A DNA stretch of 64,000 bases from Mucilaginibacter glaciei (GTDB lineage Bacteria > Bacteroidota > Bacteroidia > Sphingobacteriales > Sphingobacteriaceae): positions 1-64,000 of the forward strand of contig NZ_JACWMX010000008.1 in NCBI RefSeq assembly GCF_014773245.1, in the 5' to 3' direction. A program made the position numbers and the translations under genes. Positions within the stretch are counted from its first letter, which is position 1, and each line of letters starts with the position of its first letter. Shown here in pieces: positions 27,011 to 38,400 of this stretch. Below the pieces are notes generated by a model that was not told the DNA's origin, ran no database searches, and saw only the letters and a list, made by a program, of their open reading frames with translations.

Positions 27011-27460
27011 CGCCGGAAGGCGAATATGAGATAGGGAGTTTTAAAAACTATATAAAGCCTTTTTGAGCATTTAAAATGCTCAAAAACCTTAAAAATCAGT
27101 TATATTTTTCGATGGTTTTTATTTGTTAAATACTTTATAATGAGGTTTTTAATCTTTAAATTTCTTATAAATTTTTATAAATAAGCTAAAGCAGTAGTTA
27201 ATTAGCAGTAAGACATACATCTTTGTATAGGTAAATAATACTTTAATAAGTTTACAAGCCAAAACCAATAGCCTGATGAGGGCTGAATTATAAACCAATT
27301 TAATACCGTTCAAGATTTTATTTTTTGTTAACTGATAGTGTTATTACGCTTGAAGTTTTGCAGGGCTTTTACGACTGACAGTTTTTAGTCGGCCTTTGCA
27401 ACGAAATGGAAACCATGTACTAAAATTTTATATAACCAATTTTTAATTAAACCACAAACT
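27011..27460. other. Long A/T-rich leader upstream of susC
   Basis: About 450 bases without a gene. A 27-base perfect palindrome at 27060-27086 is probably the end of the regulator transcript. The remainder is strongly A/T-rich and must contain the susC promoter. A TTTG near 27396 followed 19 bases later by TACTAAAA is only a weak match. No riboswitch-like structure was recognised. Confidence 0.5.
27060..27086. terminator. Palindrome after the DUF6377 gene, probable terminator
   Basis: TTTTTGAGCATTT, one A, then AAATGCTCAAAAA: 13-bp arms that are fully complementary. It lies 50 bases past the stop. The T-run after the stem is short, so a protein-binding site is an alternative. Confidence 0.5.
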
Positions 27461-30400
27461 ATGCAATTTAAACAGTTACTCACATTATGTTTTTTTGCTT
27501 TAACCTGCTTGTTCGTACAGCCCGCTTTGGCGCAGAACAAGGTTGTTACAGGTAAAGTAACAGACAAGAAAGACGGATCGCCTTTAATAGGTGTATCTGT
27601 GGGTGCAGGTGCCGGCACAGGCACATTAACAAGCGTTGACGGTACCTTCAGATTATCTGTACCGGCAAGCACAACAAGCCTTTCATTAAGCTACATCGGC
27701 TATAAAGCAACAACTGTTGCGCTTAACGGCCAAACATCTGTAAACGTGTCAATGGAATCGTCCAGTACATCTTTAAACGAGGTTGTAGTAATTGGTTACG
27801 GTACCCAGCGTGTACGTGATGCGACGGGTTCTGTTGCTTCGATTGGTACAAAGGATTTTAATAAAGGTGTTATTGCAACACCCGATCAGTTATTACAGGG
27901 CCGTATTGCAGGTGTGCAGGTTACGCCTTCAAGTGGTGAGCCTGGCGCAGGTGCAACTATCGCCATCCGTGGTGCAGGTTCTATCCGCTCTGGCGACGGG
28001 CCGCTTTACGTTGTAGATGGTATCCCTATCGATAACGGTGGTGGTAGCTCTGGCGGTTATGGTGTAGGTGCAGGTAGCTCATCAGCACGTAACCCATTAT
28101 CATTTATCAACCCTAACGATATCGAGAACATCTCTATATTAAAGGATGCATCATCTGCTGCTATCTACGGTTCACGTGGTGCAAACGGTGTTATCTTAAT
28201 CACAACCCGTAAAGGCCGTAAGGGACAAGGTATCCAGTTCTCTGCTAATACAAGTGTTGCCAGCGTTGCAAAACGTTATGACATTTTAGGCCGCGATGAG
28301 TTTTTGAAAGCAGTTACAAGTGTTGGTGCAAATGCTGGCCCGGTAGCAGCCGGAGGTGTTGATTACGGAGGTAATACAGATTGGCAGAAAGAAATTTTCC
28401 GCACAGCGATATCTCAAAACTACAACTTAGGTTTTGGTGGTGCTAACAATTCGGGTGGTACTTACCGTGCAACCTTAGGTTATGATAACCAACAAGGTAC
28501 TGTTAAAAATTCAGCGTTGAAACGTCTTAATGCACGTATCAACGCGTCTCAAACTTTCTTTAAGGATGTTGTGAGGTTCGATTTACAATCTTCCTACTCA
28601 AACGTGAAAGATCAGTTTGCGCCTATTACTAATAACGCCGGCTTTAACGGTAGTTTAGTAGGTGCTGCTATCCAGTTAAACCCAACTATCCCGGTGTTTG
28701 ACGCTCAAGGCAGGTATTTTGATATCAATGGTTACAACAGCGATGGTTTCCCTAACGGTAACGGTTTCCGTAACCCAGTATCATTGTTAAATCAAATTGA
28801 CGACCGTGATAACATCAACCGTTATTTGAACAACCTCTCATTAACTATCAAGTTATTTGAAGGCTTATCATACAAAGGCAACTTTGGCGCCGATATCTCA
28901 AGAGGCTTAAGAAAAACCTTCTACGATCCTAAAGTTGTTGGTTATACCGATGCGATCGGTATCAGGGAGCAAAACTTCCCATCGCCAACAGGTAATGGTA
29001 CAGCAATTTTACAACACAGCGAGTTAACTAACTACACTACTGAGCATACCTTAAACTATGACAAGAAATGGGCCGATAACAGTTCATTAACTGTTTTAGC
29101 TGGTTACTCATACCAAACGTTCAAAAACTTTAACCGTAACGATTTCGGCTTCGGTACTTCACAGCCGGGTGTTTTGGTAAAAGATTATAACAATTTTAAA
29201 ACACACTTAGCTTACCCTGTGGGTGATAGCTCGAGCTACAGGTTACAATCGTACTTTGCACGTGTTAACTACTCTTACAAAGATCGTTACATCTTGACAG
29301 GAACTATCCGTCGTGACGGTTCAACCCGTTTTGGTGCTAACAACAAATACGGTAACTTCCCTGCATTGGCAGCTAAATGGCGTATCAGCAATGAAAGCTT
29401 CATGCCAAAAGGTGGTTTCTTTGAAGACCTGAGCTTAAGGTTAAACTATGGCCAAACAGGTAACCAGGAGATCCCTTCATACGCTTCTCTGGCTATCAGA
29501 CAGTTAAACTATAACGGTAACTCAAACCCGCAGCAATACTTACCTAACCCTGATTTGAAATGGCAAACCAACACCACTTACGGTGCAGGTTTAGATTTCA
29601 CGGTACTTAAGGGCAGGTTAAGCGGTAGTGTTGATTACTTTAACAAATCAATTAAAGACCTTTTATTCTTCCAGGATATTGCGCAACCGGCGTTTTCATC
29701 AAGGATCTATGTTAACTTACCAGGTAACGTAAGGAGTACTGGTGTTGAGCTTGGTTTAAACTTTGCTGCTGTACAAGGCACCAAATTTACCTGGGACATT
29801 GCCTACAACATGACTTTGTTGAAAAACAAAGTTGAGAACTTTGTGGGCCGTAACATCGTAACCGGTAACATTGATGGCCAGGGCTTATCTGGTGCATACG
29901 CACAGATCATTGCTAACGGCTACCCGTTATACAGCTTTAACGTACCTAATTACGCTGGTTTAGATGCTAACGGTTTTGGTATTTACCCACAAGGTATTGA
30001 TGCTTCAACCATTCAAGGCAGCCCTAACCCTAAATTTACTGCGGGTTTAACCAACAACTTTAATTACGGTAAATGGAATCTGAGCTTCTTCCTGAATGCT
30101 GCAACCGGTTTCCAGATCTACAACAATACTGCAAATGCTTTCTTCTACAAAGGCAACCTTGTAAGTGGTCGTAACGTAACTAAAGCAGTAGCTGCATCTA
30201 ACGAGAATGCACTTAACTCTGGCGAGGTATCAACCCGTTTCTTAGAGAAAGGTGATTTCTTAAGATTAAGCAACGCATCATTGGGTTACACCTTTGGTTT
30301 AACTGGCAGCGTATTCAAATCATTAAGATTATCAGTTACAGGCCAAAACTTATTCCTGATCACCAGCTACACTGGCTTAGATCCGGAAGTTAACACAGAT

Positions 30401-30493
30401 AAACAAAGAAACGACGTTGCATCAAGAGGTATAGATTATACATCTTATCCAAAGTCACGTATATTCACATTAGGATTAAATGCAAGTTTCTAA
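27461..30493 (+). CDS. SusC/RagA-family TonB-linked outer-membrane transporter
   Basis: 1010 residues. Signal peptide 1-25 (PALAQ), a carboxypeptidase-regulatory-like domain (about 27-100), then the 'LNEVVVIGYGTQ' segment (about 105-116) that marks SusC-type proteins, a plug domain (about 120-240, with 'SIRSGDGPLYVVDGIPIDNGG') and a 22-strand barrel to the aromatic C-terminus. With the SusD protein downstream it forms a TonB-powered importer for an oligosaccharide or similar nutrient. No anti-sigma-interacting N-terminal extension is seen, consistent with control by the DUF6377 protein instead. Codon choice is strikingly biased to CGT and GGT, as in highly expressed genes. Confidence 0.95.
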   Translation: MQFKQLLTLCFFALTCLFVQPALAQNKVVTGKVTDKKDGSPLIGVSVGAGAGTGTLTSVDGTFRLSVPASTTSLSLSYIGYKATTVALNGQTSVNVSMESSSTSLNEVVVIGYGTQRVRDATGSVASIGTKDFNKGVIATPDQLLQGRIAGVQVTPSSGEPGAGATIAIRGAGSIRSGDGPLYVVDGIPIDNGGGSSGGYGVGAGSSSARNPLSFINPNDIENISILKDASSAAIYGSRGANGVILITTRKGRKGQGIQFSANTSVASVAKRYDILGRDEFLKAVTSVGANAGPVAAGGVDYGGNTDWQKEIFRTAISQNYNLGFGGANNSGGTYRATLGYDNQQGTVKNSALKRLNARINASQTFFKDVVRFDLQSSYSNVKDQFAPITNNAGFNGSLVGAAIQLNPTIPVFDAQGRYFDINGYNSDGFPNGNGFRNPVSLLNQIDDRDNINRYLNNLSLTIKLFEGLSYKGNFGADISRGLRKTFYDPKVVGYTDAIGIREQNFPSPTGNGTAILQHSELTNYTTEHTLNYDKKWADNSSLTVLAGYSYQTFKNFNRNDFGFGTSQPGVLVKDYNNFKTHLAYPVGDSSSYRLQSYFARVNYSYKDRYILTGTIRRDGSTRFGANNKYGNFPALAAKWRISNESFMPKGGFFEDLSLRLNYGQTGNQEIPSYASLAIRQLNYNGNSNPQQYLPNPDLKWQTNTTYGAGLDFTVLKGRLSGSVDYFNKSIKDLLFFQDIAQPAFSSRIYVNLPGNVRSTGVELGLNFAAVQGTKFTWDIAYNMTLLKNKVENFVGRNIVTGNIDGQGLSGAYAQIIANGYPLYSFNVPNYAGLDANGFGIYPQGIDASTIQGSPNPKFTAGLTNNFNYGKWNLSFFLNAATGFQIYNNTANAFFYKGNLVSGRNVTKAVAASNENALNSGEVSTRFLEKGDFLRLSNASLGYTFGLTGSVFKSLRLSVTGQNLFLITSYTGLDPEVNTDKQRNDVASRGIDYTSYPKSRIFTLGLNASF

Positions 30494-30506
30494 AAAAAAT
30501 ATTAGT

Positions 30507-32051
30507 ATGAAAAAAATAGCTACAAGAGCGGTATTGTGCGGTATAGTATTGATGACTGCCGCCAGCTGCGCAAAATTAGATGAGAAGCTTTATGGCTCGA
30601 GATCGTTGGTTGATCCCAATGCAGCAGCCAGCAGCACAGACCTTGGTGGTGTTTACTCACAACTTTATGGTCAAACAGATCAGGCAAACACTTACGCTTT
30701 ACAAGAGCACTCAACAGATGAAATGATGGGCCCGACACGCGGTACCGACTGGGGAGATTTTGGTACATGGCGCAAGCTGCACACCCATACATGGACAGCA
30801 ACACACAATCAGGTAAATGATACCTGGGATCAGTTAAACATCGGTGTGTTTCGTGCAAGCCAGGTTATTTCAAAGGCAACTGATGCAAACATTAAGGGCC
30901 AGGCAAGTTTTTTACGTGCCTACTTTATGTTCCAGATCATTGATCTTTATGGCCAGGCCCCATTCCGTGACCCGGCAGGTGCAACAACGGCTATCCCTAC
31001 GGTAATGAGCCGCAGCGAGGGTACTGATTTCATCATCAAAGATTTGGAATTTGCTGAAGCTAACTTGCCTGTAACGTCTGCAAACATTGGTATTGCCAAT
31101 AAAGCAGCAGCACAAGCATTATTAGCTAAAGTTTATTTGAACAAAGCTGTTTACAAATCAACCGCAGTTGGTGGCCCGTTCACCTTTGTTAAGGCTGATA
31201 TGGATAAGGTAATTGAGTATGCTAACAAAATTACGGCATCTGGTTACTCTTTAGAGCCTGCAGGTAAGTATTTTCAGGATTTTGCCTGGGATAACTCAAC
31301 CCAATCAAAAGGTAACATTTTTGGTTTTTACAACACAACAACCAACGCGCCGGCATCAGCCAAAAACCGTTGGAGAATGGGCTTACACTACAACCAGACA
31401 CCAGATGGCTGGAATGGCTTTACTACCCTTGCCGATTTCTACAAATCGTTTGAGGCTACAGATGAGCGCCGTGGTGTTGCATATCCGGGTTTAACTGATA
31501 AAATTGGTTTACGTGCCGGTTTTGCAGTAGGCCAGCAATTTGGTCCCGGTGGTAAGGCGTTAACACAACGCGGTGGTGCACCGTTGGTGTTCACACCAGA
31601 AGTTAACTTAAACTTTTCTACCGAAGCACAGGGTATCCGTGTATTCAAGTACTTCCCGCAGCCATCTGCAAACAATACCGTTAATGATGATAACTCTGAT
31701 AACGATTACGTTATTTTACGTTACGCCGATGTATTGTTAATGAAAGCCGAAGCAATTATGCGTGGCGGTACAGATCCTAACGGCCAGAGCGCTTTAACAA
31801 TTGTTAACTTAATACGTACCCTGCGTGGTGCAACTGCTGTTGGCAGTGTTGATGCGACAGTAATGTTGGCAGAACGCGGCCGCGAGTTGTACTGGGAAGG
31901 CTGGAGAAGAAATGACCAGATCCGTTTCGAGAAATTTAACGATCCGGTTGATCAGCGCCCATTGGCTTCTGCTAAAACTTACACCGTGTATCCAATTCCA
32001 CAACGTGCAGTTGATACCAACCCTAACTTGAAACAAAACGCAGGTTATTAA
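30507..32051 (+). CDS. SusD/RagB-family surface nutrient-binding lipoprotein
   Basis: 514 residues from the ATG at 30507. An earlier in-frame ATG (30480) overlaps the end of susC and places nine polar residues before the signal, so I prefer the later start. Lipobox 'MTAASC' anchors the protein in the outer membrane. The fold is that of SusD: helical TPR-like core with the N-terminal 'DEKLYGSRS' and the C-terminal 'RGRELYWEGWRRNDQIRFEKF' signature. It caps the SusC barrel and captures the substrate. The start is 13 bases after susC, and the pair is surely an operon, followed by a strong terminator. Confidence 0.95.
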   Translation: MKKIATRAVLCGIVLMTAASCAKLDEKLYGSRSLVDPNAAASSTDLGGVYSQLYGQTDQANTYALQEHSTDEMMGPTRGTDWGDFGTWRKLHTHTWTATHNQVNDTWDQLNIGVFRASQVISKATDANIKGQASFLRAYFMFQIIDLYGQAPFRDPAGATTAIPTVMSRSEGTDFIIKDLEFAEANLPVTSANIGIANKAAAQALLAKVYLNKAVYKSTAVGGPFTFVKADMDKVIEYANKITASGYSLEPAGKYFQDFAWDNSTQSKGNIFGFYNTTTNAPASAKNRWRMGLHYNQTPDGWNGFTTLADFYKSFEATDERRGVAYPGLTDKIGLRAGFAVGQQFGPGGKALTQRGGAPLVFTPEVNLNFSTEAQGIRVFKYFPQPSANNTVNDDNSDNDYVILRYADVLLMKAEAIMRGGTDPNGQSALTIVNLIRTLRGATAVGSVDATVMLAERGRELYWEGWRRNDQIRFEKFNDPVDQRPLASAKTYTVYPIPQRAVDTNPNLKQNAGY

Positions 32052-32088
32052 TTTTAACAACCTGTTTTTAATTAGTTATATTTGATTT

Positions 32089-32124
32089 AAACGTAGCGAA
32101 GAAATTCGCTACGTTTGTTTTTTC
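32089..32124 (+). terminator. Strong terminator between susD and the first FG-GAP lipoprotein gene
   Basis: AAACGTAGCGAA, GAAA loop, TTCGCTACGTTT, then G and a T-run. The T-run ends 12 bases before the next ATG, so this hairpin either ends the susCD transcript or attenuates expression of the downstream genes. Confidence 0.88.
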
Positions 32125-32135
32125 TGCACATTTCG

Positions 32136-35100
32136 ATGTATAAAAAGTTAATCCTTCCCCTGATTTTTATCTTTGCGTCGTTGGCGTCATGCAAAAAAGG
32201 CGGTGTCGAAAACCCGTTGTTCTCCATCCAGGATAACAGCACGCTTGGTATCAATTTTACCAATACGTTAAATGAGCAAAGTAAAACCAATGTATTCACT
32301 TTTCGCAACTATTATAACGGCGGCGGGGTTGCCATTGGCGATATCAATAACGATGGGCTGAACGATGTTTACCTTACCTCTAACCAGGGGGGCAATAAGC
32401 TCTATCTGAATAAGGGCAACTGGAAATTTGATGACATTACCGACAAGGCCGGGGTAAAGGGCACTAAATATTGGAGCACCGGTGTAACCATGGTCGATAT
32501 CGATGGCGATGGCTGGTTGGATATTTATGTTTGCCACAGCGGCAATATTATCGACCGCAAAGGGAACGAACTTTTCATCAATCAACATAATGGCACCTTT
32601 AAAGAAGAGGCCGCGAAATATGGGCTGGTTGATAATGGCCTGTCCACCCAATCCATTTTCTTTGACTATGATAATGACGGCGACCTGGATTGCTTTATCC
32701 TGAACAACTCTTTCCGCCCTATCGGCTCATTTGATTTTAGCAAAAACCTGCGCGCGGTGGTCGACGAGTTGGGCGGCGCACGCCTTTACCGCAACGATGG
32801 CGGGCATTTTACAAACGTTACCAAACAGGCTGGCATCTTCTCGAGCGATATCGGTTTTGGCCTGGGCGTATCTGTAGCCGATGTAAATAACGACGGCTAC
32901 CCGGATATTTACGTATCTAACGATTTTTTTGAACGCGATTACTTATACATCAACCAAAAGAACGGAACTTTTAAAGAAGACATACAGGAAGAAACAGGCC
33001 ACCTGAGCCTGGCTTCGATGGGATCAGACATTGCCGATATTAATAACGATGGCAATCTGGATATCTTTACCACAGAAATGCTGCCCGAGGGGGATAAGCG
33101 CTTAAAGAAAATGACCTCGTTCGAATCATTCGACGTGATCAAACTAAAACAGCACGATGGTTATTTTAACCAGTACATGCAAAACTGCCTGCAACTGAAC
33201 AATGGCGACGGCACCTTCTCTGAGGTGGCCTTTAAAGCAGGCGTAAGCGCAACCGACTGGAGTTGGGGCGCTCTATTTTTTGATATGGATAACGACGGCT
33301 GGAAGGATATTTTTGTATCTAACGGCATCTATAAAGATTTGACCGACCAGGACTATATAGAGTTTTTGGGTAACAGGGAAAACATGGCGAAGATTGCCGA
33401 GAAGCGCAAATTCGATTATAAGAACTTTACGGATAAGATGGTCTCTACCCCGCTGGTCAATTACGCCTTCTCTAACAATCACGACCTTACCTTTACTAAT
33501 AAGGTTAAAGAGTTCGGGTTAGATCAGCCATCATTCAGCAACGGTGCAGCCTACGGGGACCTGGATGGCGATGGGGATAATGACCTGATCGTAAATAATG
33601 TCAACATGCCATTATTCATTTATAAGAGCAATGCAGAAAAACTGCGTAATAATTTCGTTCAGATAAAGTTACAGGGCGAAGGGAAGAATACTTTCGCAGT
33701 GGGTACAACGATAAAAGCTTTTGCAAAGGGCAAAGAGTTTACTTATTACCACCAGCCAACACGGGGTTTTGAAAGCAGCACATCGCCTAATTTACTGACA
33801 ATTGGTTTAGGCAAGGTAAAACAGGTAGACTCCCTGCAGATCATTTGGCCGGGCGGCAAATATCAGGTGGCTAAAAGCCTGCCAGCAAATAAGGTTTATA
33901 CCTACAAAATGGCCGATGCACGGCTAACCTACAATTTTACCAAACCGTCGGTAAAGCAACTATTTGTAGAAACGGAGAAAACATTGTTTGATTCGGTGCC
34001 CAAACATACTGAAGATGGCTTTATCGACTTTGATAACGAGCGGCTGATGCTGCAAATGTTATCTACCGAAAACCCTTACATGGCTAAAGGTGATCTTAAC
34101 AAAGATGGCCTGGCCGATTTTTATTTCGGCAGCTCGAAGGATAACCCGGCATCAATTTATATCCAGCAACAAAACGGGCGGTTTAAACTTTACCGGCCAA
34201 AAGACCTGGAAACCCAAACCTACCTGGAAAATGCAGGCGCTGTTTTTGGCGATTTTGATGGTGATGGGGATGAAGACCTGATCATTGGCGTTGGCGGTAA
34301 CGAAGATGAGGCCGGCACCATCGTTTATTTCCCCCGGTTTTACGAGAACGACGGCAAGGGTAACCTGCATCGTAATCCGCAAAAGTCTGTGCACGCGGCA
34401 ACTAATGCGTCGGTCATCACCGCGGTAGATTATGATAAAGACGGCTACCTGGATCTTTTCATCGGCGGGCGCAGTGTACCGGGCACGTACGGCGCATCGC
34501 CGGAGTCTTACGTGTTGCATAACGATGGGAAAGGCAACTTTACCGATGTTTCTAAGCAAGTATTGGGCAACAATAGGCCGGGTATGGTTACGGCAGCACA
34601 ATGGGCTGATATTGACGGCAACGGTTACCCGGATTTAGTAATAGCCGGTAATTGGATGGGCATCAAGATCTTTAAAAACAACAAAGGCAAATTTACCGAA
34701 GATAAGCAGCTGGACAATTACAAAGGCTGGTGGGGGAGCCTGCAGGTAGCTGATATTAATGGTGATGGCAAGTTAGATATCCTTGCCGGCAATATTGGGC
34801 TCAACTCTAAATTCCACGCTACGGCTACCGAGCCGATGAAGATCTACATTAAGGATTTTGACAGCAATGGTACCAGAGAGTGTGTTACAGAAATGTACCG
34901 GAGCGACCATGTGCCGTATGTATTCCACATGAAACCCGACCTGGTTGGGCAGATGCCGCTGCTTAAAAAGAAGTATTTGAAATATGCCGATTACGCGGGT
35001 AAACCGTTCAGCGAGATCTTTAATGACGAGGCCCTGCAAGGTGCCGAAGTGCACGAAATGAATTACCTGGCATCGGCTGCATTTATTAACGAGGGCGGCA

Positions 35101-35429
35101 AGTTTGCTGTTAAACCGTTTCCGTACAATGCACAGCTATCAAACATAGGCACCATTTTAGTTGATGATATAGATAATAGCGGCGCGCCCGCTATTATGCT
35201 GGCCGGTAACTTTTATGGTTTTAAGCCCGAGGTTGGCCGTTTAGACGCCAGTTACGGCCAGATTTATAAATATACCAAAAGCGGTTTTCAGTATATTCCA
35301 CCGGCCAAAAGTGGTATTAAATTAACCGGGCAGGTGCGGTCGTCATTAATGATCAAAAACAGCCGTGGCGAAAAATATTATTTGTTCGGTATTAATGATG
35401 ATAAGCTAAAAGCATATAAATTACGTTAG
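32136..35429 (+). CDS. FG-GAP/VCBS-repeat lipoprotein with ASPIC/UnbV domain (first of two)
   Basis: 1097 residues from the ATG at 32136, which opens a signal with lipobox 'LASC' and KK after the Cys. An upstream in-frame TTG lies inside the terminator and is rejected. The protein has many FG-GAP/VCBS blades, each with a calcium loop such as 'DINNDGLNDVYL', 'DIDGDGWLDIYV' or 'DVNNDGYPDIYV'. An ASPIC/UnbV domain sits at about 510-590 ('GFESSTSPNLLTIGLGK') and a second blade set follows. It looks like two beta-propellers on a surface anchor (CRTAC1-like). Binding of a large ligand is likely; no catalytic site was recognised. The next gene encodes a similar protein 7 bases later. Confidence 0.88.
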   Translation: MYKKLILPLIFIFASLASCKKGGVENPLFSIQDNSTLGINFTNTLNEQSKTNVFTFRNYYNGGGVAIGDINNDGLNDVYLTSNQGGNKLYLNKGNWKFDDITDKAGVKGTKYWSTGVTMVDIDGDGWLDIYVCHSGNIIDRKGNELFINQHNGTFKEEAAKYGLVDNGLSTQSIFFDYDNDGDLDCFILNNSFRPIGSFDFSKNLRAVVDELGGARLYRNDGGHFTNVTKQAGIFSSDIGFGLGVSVADVNNDGYPDIYVSNDFFERDYLYINQKNGTFKEDIQEETGHLSLASMGSDIADINNDGNLDIFTTEMLPEGDKRLKKMTSFESFDVIKLKQHDGYFNQYMQNCLQLNNGDGTFSEVAFKAGVSATDWSWGALFFDMDNDGWKDIFVSNGIYKDLTDQDYIEFLGNRENMAKIAEKRKFDYKNFTDKMVSTPLVNYAFSNNHDLTFTNKVKEFGLDQPSFSNGAAYGDLDGDGDNDLIVNNVNMPLFIYKSNAEKLRNNFVQIKLQGEGKNTFAVGTTIKAFAKGKEFTYYHQPTRGFESSTSPNLLTIGLGKVKQVDSLQIIWPGGKYQVAKSLPANKVYTYKMADARLTYNFTKPSVKQLFVETEKTLFDSVPKHTEDGFIDFDNERLMLQMLSTENPYMAKGDLNKDGLADFYFGSSKDNPASIYIQQQNGRFKLYRPKDLETQTYLENAGAVFGDFDGDGDEDLIIGVGGNEDEAGTIVYFPRFYENDGKGNLHRNPQKSVHAATNASVITAVDYDKDGYLDLFIGGRSVPGTYGASPESYVLHNDGKGNFTDVSKQVLGNNRPGMVTAAQWADIDGNGYPDLVIAGNWMGIKIFKNNKGKFTEDKQLDNYKGWWGSLQVADINGDGKLDILAGNIGLNSKFHATATEPMKIYIKDFDSNGTRECVTEMYRSDHVPYVFHMKPDLVGQMPLLKKKYLKYADYAGKPFSEIFNDEALQGAEVHEMNYLASAAFINEGGKFAVKPFPYNAQLSNIGTILVDDIDNSGAPAIMLAGNFYGFKPEVGRLDASYGQIYKYTKSGFQYIPPAKSGIKLTGQVRSSLMIKNSRGEKYYLFGINDDKLKAYKLR

Positions 35430-35436
35430 TGTACCC

Positions 35437-38400
35437 ATGCTGAAATCTAATCTATTCAGATCGTCTATTTACTTTGGCTTTACTTTACTGGCTGTGCTTT
35501 GTGCGTTTAGTTCGTGCAAAAAGAAGTCGGCAGGAGAGGGGATCTTTAAACTGGTTTCGGCTGATAAAAGCCATGTAGATTTTATAAACAAGAACATTGA
35601 GTCAGATTCGGTCAATATACTCGACTATCTGTATTTCTATAACGGCGCGGGCGTAGCATCTGCCGATTTTAATAACGACGGGCTGGAAGATCTTTACTTT
35701 TCATCCAATCAGGGCACTAGTAAACTCTACCTGAATAAAGGCGGGTTAAAGTTTGAAGATGTTACTGCCAAAGCAGGCTTGGCCGGTACCGGCAGCTGGA
35801 AAACGGGTGTAACGGTTGTAGATATCAACGGCGATGGGTTAAAGGATATTTACGTTTGCGTAGTAGCTAACTTCAAGAACTTTAAGGGTAAAAATCAACT
35901 TTACATCAATAACGGCGACATGACCTTCACCGAGTCGGCCGCTAAATACGGGCTTGATTTTGCAGGCTTTTCTACCCAGGCATCATTTTTTGATTACGAT
36001 AAAGACGGCGACCTGGATATGTTCCTGCTAACCTCATCGGTGCATAGTAACGATACCTACGGCGATTCTACCCAGCGCTTAAAGGTGAGCCATGATGCCG
36101 GCGACCATTTGTTCAAAAATGATAACGGAAAATTTATCGATGTAACGGCAGGCTCCGGCATTTACTCAGCTCCCATTGGCTATGGCCTTGGGGTAAGCGT
36201 AGGCGACTTAAACAACGATGGTTGGGACGATATTTACGTGAGTAACGATTTTTTTGAACAGGATTATTACTACATCAACCAAAAAAACGGAGCGTTTAAA
36301 GAGGAGTTGAAAAATGCGTTCGGGCACACCAGTCTGTTCTCGATGGGGAACGCGCTAAGTGATGTGAACAAAGATGGCCACCTGGATGTGATCAGTACGG
36401 ATATGCTGCCCGAAGAAATAAAGGCGCTCAAATCCACTATAAACGACGAGCCCCTTGATATTTATAACCAGGAGGTAAACGCGGGTTATTATTACCAGTA
36501 TTCCAAAAATTCGTTACAGCTGAATGTAGGTAACGGCAAAAAGTTTGTCGATATCAGCCTGTACTCGGGCATGTCGGCAACCGACTGGACGTGGTCGCCG
36601 CTGGTGCAGGATTTTGATATGGACGGGCGCAAGGATATGTTTTTCTCTAACGGGATCAAAAAGCGCCTTAACGATATGGATTACCTGAAATACCTGGGCG
36701 ACCCTAACGTGATCAAAGATTTTAAGACCAGCCGTTTCTTCGACCGCGAAAAGATCAACCTGATGCCCGACGGGCAGGTGCATAATTACCTGTACCATGG
36801 GGCCGATGAACTGAAATTTAACGATGTGAGTGCCGGCAACGATATGGAAAAGGCGTCTATCTCCTGCGGATCTGTAGCGGTTGATCTGGATAACGACGGC
36901 GACCTTGAACTGGTAACCAATAACATGGATGAGCCCGCTTCCATCTATCAGAACATGACGATGGAAAAGGCCGATAAAGACAAGAAGCCCGCATTCCTGA
37001 AATTGAGCGTAAAATATACTAAAGCCAACCCCGATGGTATTGGCGCCAAGTTATTCATGCGCTCCAAAACGCAGGTAGATCACCAGGAAATTCAAACAAG
37101 CACGGCTTACGAAAGTACACAAGGTAATAATTTGCTTTTCACCTTTTTACCCGGCGATAAACCGGCTGAGCTGATGATTTTGTGGCCCGATAACTCTTAC
37201 CAGCTGATCAATAACTTCGGCCTGAATAAGAAAACTGTTATTACATACAACAAAGCACAAACGCAAACCGCTGCAGATGTGTCATTACTAATAGCAAATT
37301 ATTTAAAGGCAGACGAGCAGTTTAACAGCGTGCCGGTAAATGCTAAAATACTGGCTAACCAGCAAACCTTTGAAACTCCCGATTTTAACTATTACAATCT
37401 TTTACCACATACCTATTTGCCTCATAACGCCGCGGTTGCCGTAGCCGATGCCAATAACGACGGGATAGATGATATTTACGTTGGCGGTATAGCCGGCGAA
37501 GAAAAGTATATTTTAGCCGGATCAAAAAGCGGGGCCTTTACTAAAGTGGCCATAACCGGGTTTGACGGATTTAAGCAATATGGCGATACCGGCGCACAAT
37601 GGGTGGATGTTAATAACGACGGCCTGCCGGACTTAATCGTGCTGAGTGCTAACCACCCGTTCCTGGAACCGGGCAAGCGCATGCAACCGCGATTGTATAT
37701 GAACAAGGGCAACTTTAAGTTCGAATATGAGGCCCTGCCCGTAGTGGCCGACCTGGTGTCAAAGATTTTTATGTATGATTTTGATGGCGACGGGCTTAAA
37801 GACATTTTATTGGCAGGTAGTATTTCTTTTACCAATTATACAGCACCTGCGGCTTCGGTCGTATTGCTGAATAAAAAGGATGGCAACTTTGCCATCGCGC
37901 CCAAGAACCAGTTTGCAGCAGTAACAAATATTCGTTTCATAACAGAAATTACCGCTGCCGATGTGGATAAGGATGGAGTGGCGGATGTTATCGTATCGTC
38001 GGAGTGGCAGCCCATCCAGATCTTCCTGAACAAGAACAAAAAACTGGTTAAATTTTCAACGCCTTTACTGGACGATGCGAAGGGCTGGTGGCAGTCTGCC
38101 GCTATTGCAGATCTTGATGGTGACGGCAAAGCCGATTTGATAGGCGGTAACTGGGGTACCAATAACAAGTATAACGTCACAGATAAGCAGCCGCTGTACG
38201 CCTACAATAACGATGTAGATAACGATGGCAAGAATGACCTAATCTTGTCTTATTTCTACAAGGGAAAATACTACCCCTTCCGCCCCAAGAATGATCTGGA
38301 GCAGGAATTGCCGTTCCTAAAAAAGGAGTTCTTAAGCTTCCAGAAAATGGCTGATAAGACAACTGAGGAGATCTTTAAGGATAAATTAACCGATAGCGGC

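Noticed and set aside
34152..34601. 149-residue minus-strand ORF inside the first FG-GAP gene
   Set aside because: Opposite frame of repetitive Asp-Gly coding DNA, which is naturally open on the other strand.
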